The notes under the pieces: model-generated
What the model saw: the letters and a program-made list of their open reading frames with translations, nothing else
Databases searched by the model: none
Told to the model about the DNA's origin: nothing
Shown here: piece after piece, positions 9,117 to 17,235 of the stretch
Numbering within the stretch: the stretch's first letter is position 1
Layout of the letters: the number at the start of each line of letters is the position of its first letter
Origin: an uncultured Bacilli bacterium
Lineage (GTDB): Bacteria > Bacillota_I > Bacilli_A > RF39 > UBA660
NCBI GenBank assembly: GCA_947628915.1
Contig: CANRBR010000003.1
Coordinates: forward strand, 1-45,953
DNA length: 45,953 nt
Direction: 5' to 3'
Made by a program: the position numbers and the translations under genes

Positions 9117-10040
9117 ATGACTTTAAATGAATACAAAAAAAATTTAAAAAACAAAGTAATTAATTATAGAGCTGACATTAAAATACCTTCTAATGTTACA
9201 TTTGGGGTTGAAATAGAATATGAAAATGCTGTTAAAGATAATATATCGTATTTTCTAAAAGAAATAGAGTATTACTATCCAAAATTTACTGGCTGGATTA
9301 ATGAAGTAGAGCCTGATATATCTGAATATAACAAACATGGAGATATTATTAATGGCGAGATTTCTTCTCCAATATTAAAAAATGACTTAAAAACATGGAA
9401 AGAGTTGAAACTGGTTTTGGAGTTGCTAAAAAGAAATGGTGCGATTACAACCGAAAAATGTGGTGGGCATGTAAATATAGGTGCGCAGATATTTGATGGG
9501 AATTCCAATTATTTTAGAAATTTCATTTTACTTTGGATATTATATAATAAAGAAATATATATATTTTCAAGTGGTGAATATTCTAAGGTAAGATCTGATT
9601 TAAACTCAGTTATAAAAATGACAGCGAGTTTATTTAAGAAAAATATTGGTAGTATTTTAAATTCTAGTGATAACTTTATTTACTATTTGAGTAATATTTT
9701 AAATATCATACCAAATAAAAGTTATGATATACATTTAAGTGATATAGTAAGTACAAAATATAGACCAAATAATGTTATAGAATTTAGAGTACCAAATGGA
9801 ACACTTAAAGAAGAAATTTGGCAAAACTACATAAACTTCTTTGTTAAATTTATACTCGCATGTAAAAAAGATTTAGATATAGAAAAAATTCTATATAAAA
9901 TAAAGAATGATGAACACTCACTAATAGAACTTTCTGATTTCGTGTTTAGTGATGATATCGATAAAGAAAACTTTTTAATACAAACACTTAAAACAAATAA
10001 AATATATAAAAAGGAATTACCAAGGCATTTACACTCTTAA
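9117..10040 (+). CDS. Amidoligase-family (Amidoligase_2-like, GS-fold COOH-NH2 ligase) protein
   Basis: VTFGVEIEYE, GEISSPIL, KCGGHVNIGAQ, NNVIEFRVPNGTLKEEIWQNYINFF motifs typical of the family. Confidence 0.75.
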   Translation: MTLNEYKKNLKNKVINYRADIKIPSNVTFGVEIEYENAVKDNISYFLKEIEYYYPKFTGWINEVEPDISEYNKHGDIINGEISSPILKNDLKTWKELKLVLELLKRNGAITTEKCGGHVNIGAQIFDGNSNYFRNFILLWILYNKEIYIFSSGEYSKVRSDLNSVIKMTASLFKKNIGSILNSSDNFIYYLSNILNIIPNKSYDIHLSDIVSTKYRPNNVIEFRVPNGTLKEEIWQNYINFFVKFILACKKDLDIEKILYKIKNDEHSLIELSDFVFSDDIDKENFLIQTLKTNKIYKKELPRHLHS

Positions 10041-10051
10041 TTCCTTTTTAT
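10010..10051 (+). terminator. Terminator overlapping the 3' end of the amidoligase gene
   Basis: AAAAGGAATTA ... TTAATTCCTTTTT stem with T tract. Confidence 0.5.
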
Positions 10052-10107
10052 TTATATTATTTATTGTAATTGAATATAATTATGGTATAATTAGAGTAGG
10101 TGATTGA

Positions 10108-11190
10108 ATGAAAGTCATAATAAGTGCGGGAGGTACAGGAGGACATATTTATCCTGCTCTTGCTATTATAAATAAGATAAAAGAAGTAGAACCTAAATCA
10201 GAATTTTTATATATAGGCACACATAACAGAATGGAAAACGACATAGTACCTAAAAAAGGTATTCCTTTTAAACCTATAGAAATATATGGATTTAATAGAC
10301 ATAATTTACTTAAAAACTTTAAAACTATTAAGTGTTTAATTAAAGCAAAAAAAGAATGCGCAAAAATAATAAAAGAGTTTAAACCTGATATAGTTATAGG
10401 TGTTGGTGGATATGTTACAGTACCAGTTATAATGGCTGCTCATAAACTTAAAATTAAGACATTTATACACGAACAAAATAGTATTGCTGGAAAGGCAAAC
10501 ATCACACTTTCTAAATACGCAGATTTAATAGGTGTATCATTTAAAAGTAGTATGAAAGACTTTCCAAGTGAAAAGGCCATATTTACAGGTAATCCTTGCG
10601 GGGAGGACGCACTTAAAACTAGTGCATCAGATAAAAAAGAATTTAAACTATCTATAAATAAAAAACTAGTACTATTTGTAATGGGCTCACTAGGAGCATC
10701 TAAAGTAAACGAATTTTTAGTTAAATGTATGCCTAAATTTAAAAATAAGGACTATGAAATACTTTATGTAACAGGAAATAGCGATTATGATAGTATTATT
10801 AAAAATAAATTTCCAAGTAATGTTAAAGTAGTTCAATATGTAGATACACTATCAAGAGTAATGAAAGTAACAGATTTAATAGTAACACGCGCAGGAGCAT
10901 CCACATTAAGTGAGGTAATTGCCTTAGATTTACCTTCAATACTAATTCCAAGTCCATATGTACCAAACAATCATCAATATAAAAATGCACTTGACCTTGT
11001 AAATAACAATGCCGCACTTTTACTTGAAGAAAAGGATTTAGACGAAGAAAAATTAGTTAGTATGATAGATAGTGTGATTAATGATGATAAGAAACTAAAA
11101 GATATGAAAAACAACCTTAAATCATTAAAAGTAAATGACAGTGCGAAAATAATATACGATAATATTAAAAAATTAATAGACAGGAAGTAA
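10108..11190 (+). CDS. murG: UDP-GlcNAc transferase MurG
   Basis: SAGGTGGHIYPALAII, IGVGGYVTVPV, TRAGASTLSEVIALDLPSILIPSPYVPNNHQ. Confidence 0.96.
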   Translation: MKVIISAGGTGGHIYPALAIINKIKEVEPKSEFLYIGTHNRMENDIVPKKGIPFKPIEIYGFNRHNLLKNFKTIKCLIKAKKECAKIIKEFKPDIVIGVGGYVTVPVIMAAHKLKIKTFIHEQNSIAGKANITLSKYADLIGVSFKSSMKDFPSEKAIFTGNPCGEDALKTSASDKKEFKLSINKKLVLFVMGSLGASKVNEFLVKCMPKFKNKDYEILYVTGNSDYDSIIKNKFPSNVKVVQYVDTLSRVMKVTDLIVTRAGASTLSEVIALDLPSILIPSPYVPNNHQYKNALDLVNNNAALLLEEKDLDEEKLVSMIDSVINDDKKLKDMKNNLKSLKVNDSAKIIYDNIKKLIDRK

Positions 11191-11192
11191 TT

Positions 11193-12089
11193 ATGAATAT
11201 AATTAAAGATATTAAAAGTTTAAATGTAGGTAGAGTAGATAGCAATTACTATCTAAAAGACCACACTACATATAAAGTTGGGGGTAAGGCTATATGTGCG
11301 GTATCTCCTGAAGATGAGAAAAAACTTATAGACTTACTTATGTATTTAAAAGAAAATAATATAAAATATAAAGTACTAGGTAATGGCTCTAACGTTATAT
11401 TTAATAGTTCTAACTACGATGGGGTAATAATTAAACTAGATAACTTTAATAGTCTAAAAATAATTAATAATAAAATTATTGTAGGTGCGGGATACCCATT
11501 AAATAAACTTGCAATAAGAGTATCTAGACTAGGTCTTACTGGGCTTGAATTTGCAACAGGTATACCAGGTACTGTGGGTGGCGCAGTATATATGAATGCA
11601 GGAGCCTATAAAACAGATATGGGTTATATAGTTACAAGTGTTAAAGTACTCACACCAGATTATAAAATAAAGACTATGACTAATAAAGAGTTAGACTTTC
11701 ATTATAGAACATCTTTCTTACAAAAAAATAGAGGTTATATATGTATAGAGGCAACACTCACCCTTATTAAAGGTAATACTGATGAGATAATGGAGTTAAT
11801 AGAAGAAAGAAAGATGAGAAGATTAGAAACACAACCATTAGAATATCCATCTGCAGGTTCGGTATTTAGAAATCCAGAAGGGGACTTTGCAGGTAGATTA
11901 ATAGAAGAAATTGGCTATAAGGGAAAAAGTATTGGTGGTGCGATGGTTAGTTTAAAACATGCTAACTTTATAATAAATACAGGTAATGCTAAGGGTGAAG
12001 ACATTAAAAAACTTATTATGGAAATAAAAGATAAAGTAAAAGAAAAGTATAATATAGATTTAAAAGTTGAACAAGAATTTGTAGAATAG
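11193..12089 (+). CDS. murB: UDP-N-acetylenolpyruvoylglucosamine reductase MurB
   Basis: TTYKVGGKA, GLEFATGIPGTVGGAVYMNAGAY, YPSAGSVFRNPEGDFAGRLIEEIGYKG. Confidence 0.96.
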   Translation: MNIIKDIKSLNVGRVDSNYYLKDHTTYKVGGKAICAVSPEDEKKLIDLLMYLKENNIKYKVLGNGSNVIFNSSNYDGVIIKLDNFNSLKIINNKIIVGAGYPLNKLAIRVSRLGLTGLEFATGIPGTVGGAVYMNAGAYKTDMGYIVTSVKVLTPDYKIKTMTNKELDFHYRTSFLQKNRGYICIEATLTLIKGNTDEIMELIEERKMRRLETQPLEYPSAGSVFRNPEGDFAGRLIEEIGYKGKSIGGAMVSLKHANFIINTGNAKGEDIKKLIMEIKDKVKEKYNIDLKVEQEFVE

Positions 12090-12097
12090 GTGATTAA

Positions 12098-12784
12098 ATG
12101 GCTAAGAGTAAAAAGAAGGGTAAAAAAAGAAAATTAAATAAAAAAAGATTTTTTATAGTATTAATAGTCTTTTTACTTTTAGTTTTATTTATTTATAAGT
12201 TATTTAATACTAATATAAAAAATATTGTTATAAAAGGTAATGACTTTTTAACTGACCAAGAGATTATAGATATAGCAGGATTAAAAGATTATCCAAATAG
12301 TATTAATAACTTATCGTTTAATATAAAAGATAAATTAGAAAAAAATACTTATATATTAAAGGCTAAAGTTACTAAAAAGAACTTTATAAGTAAAGTATAT
12401 ATAGAGGTTAAAGAAAACTATCCATTATTCTTTTATCAAGTAGAAGATAAGACTGTTTTATATAATGGTGATAAAGTAGTAAATAAGTTTACTATTCCTA
12501 CTGTTATAAATCAAATACCAAATACTATTTATGATGAGTTTTTAAAGAATATGGAAAGTGTAGATAAAGATATATTAAATAGAATGTCTGAGATTGAGTA
12601 TGCTCCTAATGATGTAGATGAAGAAAGATTCTTTATACTTATGAATGATGGTAATTATGTATATTTAACTTTAAATAAATTCTTATCTATTAATAAATAT
12701 GTAAGTATAATTAAGTCATTTGATAATAAAAAAGGGATATTATATTTAGATAGTGGGGAATACTTTGAGGTGTTTCATGAATGA
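12098..12784 (+). CDS. divIB: Cell division protein FtsQ/DivIB
   Basis: N-terminal basic region and one TM, POTRA-like NIVIKGNDFLTDQEIIDIAGL; directly after murB. Confidence 0.8.
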   Translation: MAKSKKKGKKRKLNKKRFFIVLIVFLLLVLFIYKLFNTNIKNIVIKGNDFLTDQEIIDIAGLKDYPNSINNLSFNIKDKLEKNTYILKAKVTKKNFISKVYIEVKENYPLFFYQVEDKTVLYNGDKVVNKFTIPTVINQIPNTIYDEFLKNMESVDKDILNRMSEIEYAPNDVDEERFFILMNDGNYVYLTLNKFLSINKYVSIIKSFDNKKGILYLDSGEYFEVFHE

Positions 12785-13304
12785 TGATATTAAACTTGTC
12801 CCACTAAAAGACTGTATCACAAGAGATTTATATGAAATGTATAAAGATATTCCAAAAGAGGAATTAGGTTCTTTAAATCCACTTAATAATGTTAGTTTTG
12901 ATGAGTTTAAAAATATATGTAGTAATTATTTAAAAGAAGAAAAAGAGATTAATAAAAGTATAAATACAACAACTTCAAGATATATACTATTTTGTAATAA
13001 TAGACCTATTGGAGAAATTGGAATAAGGACTACACTAAATGAGTATTGGATTAATAAAGGAAGTCAAATATATTATAAAATAAGGTTATCAGAGCGTGGT
13101 AAAGGATATGGTAATATAATACTTAAATTAGGGCTTGAAAAGGCAAAGGAACTTGGATTTAAAAGTATTAGAATAAATTGTAATAATGATAATATAATAT
13201 CTAAAAAAGTTATTTTAAGTAATGGTGGTATAGTAGATATTGATAGTTATAAAACTAAAGATGGATATAGTTCAAGTTATATAATAGATTTAAAGGATAA
13301 GTAA
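12777..13304 (+). CDS. GNAT-family N-acetyltransferase
   Basis: RYILFCNNRPIGEIGIRT...IYYKIRLSERGKGYGNIILKLGLEKAKELGFKSIRINCNNDNIISKKVILSNGG; start placed at the ATG overlapping the divIB stop. Confidence 0.85.
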   Translation: MNDDIKLVPLKDCITRDLYEMYKDIPKEELGSLNPLNNVSFDEFKNICSNYLKEEKEINKSINTTTSRYILFCNNRPIGEIGIRTTLNEYWINKGSQIYYKIRLSERGKGYGNIILKLGLEKAKELGFKSIRINCNNDNIISKKVILSNGGIVDIDSYKTKDGYSSSYIIDLKDK

Positions 13305-13319
13305 AATGCTTATCTTTTT
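13244..13319 (+). repeat. Direct repeat copy 1 (76 bp; 3' end of the GNAT gene plus terminator)
   Basis: Aligns to 14038..14113 with 3 mismatches by eye. Confidence 0.95.
13296..13319 (+). terminator. Terminator of the GNAT gene (copy T1)
   Basis: GATAAG-TAAAATG-CTTATC-TTTTT. Confidence 0.7.
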
Positions 13320-13337
13320 AAATACATGATGGTGAAT

Positions 13338-13373
13338 TTGACTTTTTTTAAAAAATGTGTATAATATATACAC
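13338..13373 (+). promoter_or_regulatory. Promoter with palindromic candidate operator for the cassette gene
   Basis: TTGACT (13338) 16 nt TATAAT (13360); GTGTATA-ATA-TATACAC (13357..13373) overlaps the -10. Confidence 0.55.
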
Positions 13374-13392
13374 GAAATGGGGGGAATAATTT

Positions 13393-14040
13393 ATGGATAA
13401 AGCAATGATAGAAATAGAAAAATTAAAAGAGGAAATTAAATTACTAAAAGAAGAAAAAAGAGAAAATTCTGAAAAACAAAACGAATTGGAAAATGATTTA
13501 AGCGTTTATAATCGCGTAACTTCTGGAAAAAAACATTTTATGAAAGAATTAAAAATTTTGAAAATTAAAAAAGCAATGTTATATTCAATTTATGCTATAT
13601 TATGTTCATTAATGCTTTTAGGTGGTATTGTAGGGAGTTTTTTGAATCCAACTATTGGTGGATTGCTTGTATTTATTGGTGCAGTCTCACTTATAGTAAA
13701 TGAAATTCCTAATATTGGAACACCAACTGGAGATAGAATAATAGATTCTGCTGTAGGCAATGTACAATCAGATATAAATGAAATTAAAGAAAAATTTGAA
13801 AAAGCTAAAGAAGTAGTTAAAAATAGAACAAAATATGAAAATGATTTATCTGAGTTAAAAGTTAGAGACGAAGAAATAACTGATAGTATAAATGATAAAA
13901 ATAATAGAATTACTAAATTAGAAAATTTAAGAAAAGAAGTTATAGAAAAATTTTCACCAACATTAGAACAAAAAATAAGTATTAGTTATGAAAATTTTGA
14001 AGAAGAAAATACTAAAGCAAAAATGAAAATAAAAAGTTAG
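13393..14040 (+). CDS. Uncharacterised coiled-coil protein with a central hydrophobic hairpin (two TM segments), cassette-encoded
   Basis: Coiled coil, then AMLYSIYAILCSLMLLGGIVGSFLNPTIGGLLVFIGAVSLIV, then coiled coil; GGGGGAATAATTT upstream of ATG. Confidence 0.8.
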   Translation: MDKAMIEIEKLKEEIKLLKEEKRENSEKQNELENDLSVYNRVTSGKKHFMKELKILKIKKAMLYSIYAILCSLMLLGGIVGSFLNPTIGGLLVFIGAVSLIVNEIPNIGTPTGDRIIDSAVGNVQSDINEIKEKFEKAKEVVKNRTKYENDLSELKVRDEEITDSINDKNNRITKLENLRKEVIEKFSPTLEQKISISYENFEEENTKAKMKIKS

Positions 14041-14113
14041 TTATAAAACTAAAGTGGGATATAGTTCAAGTTATATAATAGATTTAAAGGATAAGTAAAA
14101 AGCTTATCTTTTT
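14038..14113 (+). repeat. Direct repeat copy 2 (76 bp)
   Basis: Near-identical to 13244..13319, offset 794 bp; includes terminator copy T2 GATAAGTAAAAAGCTTATCTTTTTT. Confidence 0.95.
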
Positions 14114-14194
14114 TGTATAAATTATATAATAATTATAATTGAAAAAAACAGTTATTTATAATATAATTGTTTTGTAGAAAGGATGGTAATAAGC

Positions 14195-14665
14195 ATGTAT
14201 GAAATAGAAAGAAAATATTTAGTAAAAAATCTTCCTGAAAATATTGATAAATTAAGGTTTTCAATAATTAAGCAAGGATATTTAAACACATCATCTGAAC
14301 CAATACTTAGGATAAGGCAAAAGGATAATGACTATTTTTTAACATATAAATTTTCAAGTGATGATCAAAAATCAAAAAAATATAATATTTGTACAGAGTA
14401 TGAACTTCCAATAACTAAAGAAGCTTTTGAACATTTGTCATTAAAAGTAGATGGGAAAATGATTATAAAGAGAAGATATTATATAGATTTTAACGATTTA
14501 ACTTTAGAACTTGATATTTTTGAAGGTGATCTTAATGGGTTACAGATTGTTGAAGTTGAGTTTGAATCAGAAGAACAAGCAGAGAGTTTTGTTAAGCCTA
14601 AATGGTTTGGTAAAGATGTATCAAAAGATCCTAAGTATAGAAATTCTAATCTTTCAAATAGATAA
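14195..14665 (+). CDS. CYTH domain protein
   Basis: N-terminal MYEIERKYLVKNLP and RIRQKDNDYFLTYKF, LELDIFEGDLNGLQIVEVEFESEEQAE. Confidence 0.9.
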   Translation: MYEIERKYLVKNLPENIDKLRFSIIKQGYLNTSSEPILRIRQKDNDYFLTYKFSSDDQKSKKYNICTEYELPITKEAFEHLSLKVDGKMIIKRRYYIDFNDLTLELDIFEGDLNGLQIVEVEFESEEQAESFVKPKWFGKDVSKDPKYRNSNLSNR

Positions 14666-14699
14666 ACAATTTTAATTCATAATTTTAGTTGGTGAGAAT

Positions 14700-16460
14700 G
14701 TGCAAAAGAAACAAAATTTAGTAAAAAGAATATATCAAATGTTGAGTACAAGACAAAAAATAAATTTTATAATAATTATCATTATAATGATTTTATCTGC
14801 GTTCTTAAGTCAGTTACTTCCACTTTCTATAGGTAACTTAACAGATAATATATTAAATCAACAAAATTTATCATTTACAAAAGTTATACCTTTTTTAATA
14901 TTTATATTAACAGTAACAGTAGTAAATGAAATAATAAAAGTAATACGTCATTTAATTGTAGAAGATACATGTACTAGGTGTGAAAAGAATGCTAGAAAAG
15001 ATGCAGTAAATTCCTTATTACACGCACCTTTATCATATTTTAAAGAAAACATGACAGGTAATATTCATGGTAAATTAAATAGAAGTTTGGAAGGAACAAT
15101 AAAATTATTAAAACTATTATTTATGGATTTTGCACCTGCAATATTTAGTGGGATTGCTGCTATTATAGTAATATTTACTAAGTTGCCACTTTTTCTATCA
15201 ATACTTATGCTATTTGTTATTCCAATAGGAGTTGCTATTGTATATAGACAAATATCTACTCAAAAAGGTATTAGAGTTGAATTGTTAGAAGAAAAGTCTT
15301 CAATGGATGGTGTGATGGTTGAATTAATAAATGGAATAGAAGTAATAAGAGTTACTGATAGTGCGGAAAGTGAAGTTGATAGATTTAAAGATAAGTCTGA
15401 ATACTTAAGAATAAAAGAAATGAAACATCATAAATCTATGGCATTTTACGATTGTTTAAAATTTATAAATGAAGCTATATTTACTGTATTAGTAATAGGT
15501 GCCTCTGCATATCTAGCAGGAGAGGGAGTTATAAGTGTTGGTACTGTATTAACTGCATATTTATGTTTTACGCAACTAACAACTCCTATTCGTGAACTAC
15601 ACCGTATATTTGATGAGTTATCTGAGTCTTTAATACTTGCTAGGGAATACTTTAATATAATTGATTTAGAAAAAGACTTTTCATATAGAAAAAACATAAG
15701 TAATAATAATGATATTAAATCAAAGTCGTTTATACAAGTAAAAAATGTATATTTTAAATATAAAAATAGTGATAAAGATGTAATATCAAATCTAAATATA
15801 GATATAAATAAAGGAGAGTTTATAGGTATAGCAGGTCCTAGTGGATGTGGTAAATCTTCATTTATAAAATTATTAACTAAGTTAGAAAAAAATACATCAG
15901 GCAATATTACTATCGATGGAAAAAATATAGAAAATTTATCACGTAAAAATATTTCTGATATTATCGCATTAGTACCCCAGACACCTTTTATTATAGCAGG
16001 TACTATAAAAGAAAATATTTGTTATGGAATTAATAGAAAAGTTAGTGATGAAGAAATTAAGCAGTCTGCAAGTAAAGCATATATAGATGATTTTATAGAA
16101 TCTCTTCCTAATGGTTATGATACTATTATTTCTGAAGGTGGGAGTAATTTATCAGGTGGACAAAAACAAAGAATAGCAATAGCAAGAATATTTTTAAGAA
16201 AGCCTAAAATTTTAATACTAGATGAGGCAACAAGCGCACTAGATAATACTTCAGAAAAATATATTCAAAAACAAATAGAGAAGTTACAAAAAGAGAATAA
16301 TACATCAATAATATCAATAGCCCATAGGTTAACAACACTTCAAAATTGTGATTCTATATTAGTATTTGATAAAGGACAGATTGTACAAAGAGGAAAGTAT
16401 AATGAATTAATAGAGACTAATGGAATATTTCAAGATATGTATAATGGTAAGTTAAAGTAA
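14700..16460 (+). CDS. ABC exporter half-transporter (TMD-NBD)
   Basis: Six TM region; Walker A GPSGCGKSSF, NLSGGQKQRIAIARIFLRKPKILILDEATSALD; GTG start. Confidence 0.92.
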   Translation: MQKKQNLVKRIYQMLSTRQKINFIIIIIIMILSAFLSQLLPLSIGNLTDNILNQQNLSFTKVIPFLIFILTVTVVNEIIKVIRHLIVEDTCTRCEKNARKDAVNSLLHAPLSYFKENMTGNIHGKLNRSLEGTIKLLKLLFMDFAPAIFSGIAAIIVIFTKLPLFLSILMLFVIPIGVAIVYRQISTQKGIRVELLEEKSSMDGVMVELINGIEVIRVTDSAESEVDRFKDKSEYLRIKEMKHHKSMAFYDCLKFINEAIFTVLVIGASAYLAGEGVISVGTVLTAYLCFTQLTTPIRELHRIFDELSESLILAREYFNIIDLEKDFSYRKNISNNNDIKSKSFIQVKNVYFKYKNSDKDVISNLNIDINKGEFIGIAGPSGCGKSSFIKLLTKLEKNTSGNITIDGKNIENLSRKNISDIIALVPQTPFIIAGTIKENICYGINRKVSDEEIKQSASKAYIDDFIESLPNGYDTIISEGGSNLSGGQKQRIAIARIFLRKPKILILDEATSALDNTSEKYIQKQIEKLQKENNTSIISIAHRLTTLQNCDSILVFDKGQIVQRGKYNELIETNGIFQDMYNGKLK

Positions 16461-16473
16461 TAAATGCTTTAGT

Positions 16474-16498
16474 TATTTCATACATAAAGAGTTGTAAT
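16474..16498 (+). repeat. Short direct repeat, copy A
   Basis: TATTTCATACATAAAGAGTTGTAAT, cf. 17072..17096. Confidence 0.7.
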
Positions 16499-16523
16499 AA
16501 AAAAAATATAAGGAGTAATTTTA

Positions 16524-17015
16524 ATGGTATATTTAGTTAAACAAAATTATAAAGAAAATAAAAAACTGTATAAAAGGATAGAGCAAAATTTAAGAAAAGT
16601 TTTACTTAAAAATGTACAAATTGAACATGTTGGCTCAACAGCAATACCCAATATGTATGGAAAAAATATAATAGATATATTAATAGGCGTGGAAAACAAT
16701 TCTGAGTTTGAAAATATAAGTAATATATTAGAAGATAATAATTATATATCCAGTGAGAAAAGTAAGACTGATATATATAAATTTTTTGCATCTACTTCAA
16801 ATGAGACAGAATCAGGAGATATACATATTCATTTAGTAATTAAGAATACACAAAGATTTAATGATTATATAATACTCAGAAATTATTTACTTAGCAATAA
16901 AAAAGAAGCAAAAAATTATTCTGATTTAAAAAGAAAATTAATAAATGATGGTGTAACAGATAGAAAAGAATACAAAAAGAAAAAGAGCGAATATGTATCT
17001 AACTTACTTGACTGA
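16524..17015 (+). CDS. GrpB/UPF0157 family protein
   Basis: IEHVGSTAIPNMYGKNIIDILIGV ... HIHLVIKN. Confidence 0.9.
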   Translation: MVYLVKQNYKENKKLYKRIEQNLRKVLLKNVQIEHVGSTAIPNMYGKNIIDILIGVENNSEFENISNILEDNNYISSEKSKTDIYKFFASTSNETESGDIHIHLVIKNTQRFNDYIILRNYLLSNKKEAKNYSDLKRKLINDGVTDRKEYKKKKSEYVSNLLD

Positions 17016-17030
17016 GCTCGTAAATTTATT

Positions 17031-17056
17031 GATAAGTAAAATGCTTATCCTTTTTT
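17031..17056 (+). terminator. Terminator after GrpB (copy T3)
   Basis: GATAAGTAAAATGCTTATC, identical over 19 nt to T1, followed by CTTTTTT. Confidence 0.7.
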
Positions 17057-17071
17057 ATGCATAAAAATGGC

Positions 17072-17096
17072 TATTTCATACATAAGAAGTTGTATT
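17072..17096 (+). repeat. Short direct repeat, copy A'
   Basis: TATTTCATACATAAGAAGTTGTATT, close match to 16474..16498. Confidence 0.7.
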
Positions 17097-17235
17097 TATA
17101 ACAAATAAATAGTATTTTACTTGTAATTTGTTTGAGAAGTGTGTTACAATAAAGGTGTAATGGTAAACATATCAAGATGCATTGACAAACAGTATATATA
17201 GTGATAATATAAAAACTAATTTGAACGGGGGAATA

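Noticed and set aside
15446-15904. Minus-strand ORF opposite the ABC exporter
   Set aside because: Antisense frame of a well-supported CDS; composition typical of a shadow ORF.
14700-16460. ABC exporter as part of a lantibiotic/bacteriocin cluster
   Set aside because: No precursor peptide, modification enzyme or peptidase C39 domain is visible; it is a single half-transporter only.
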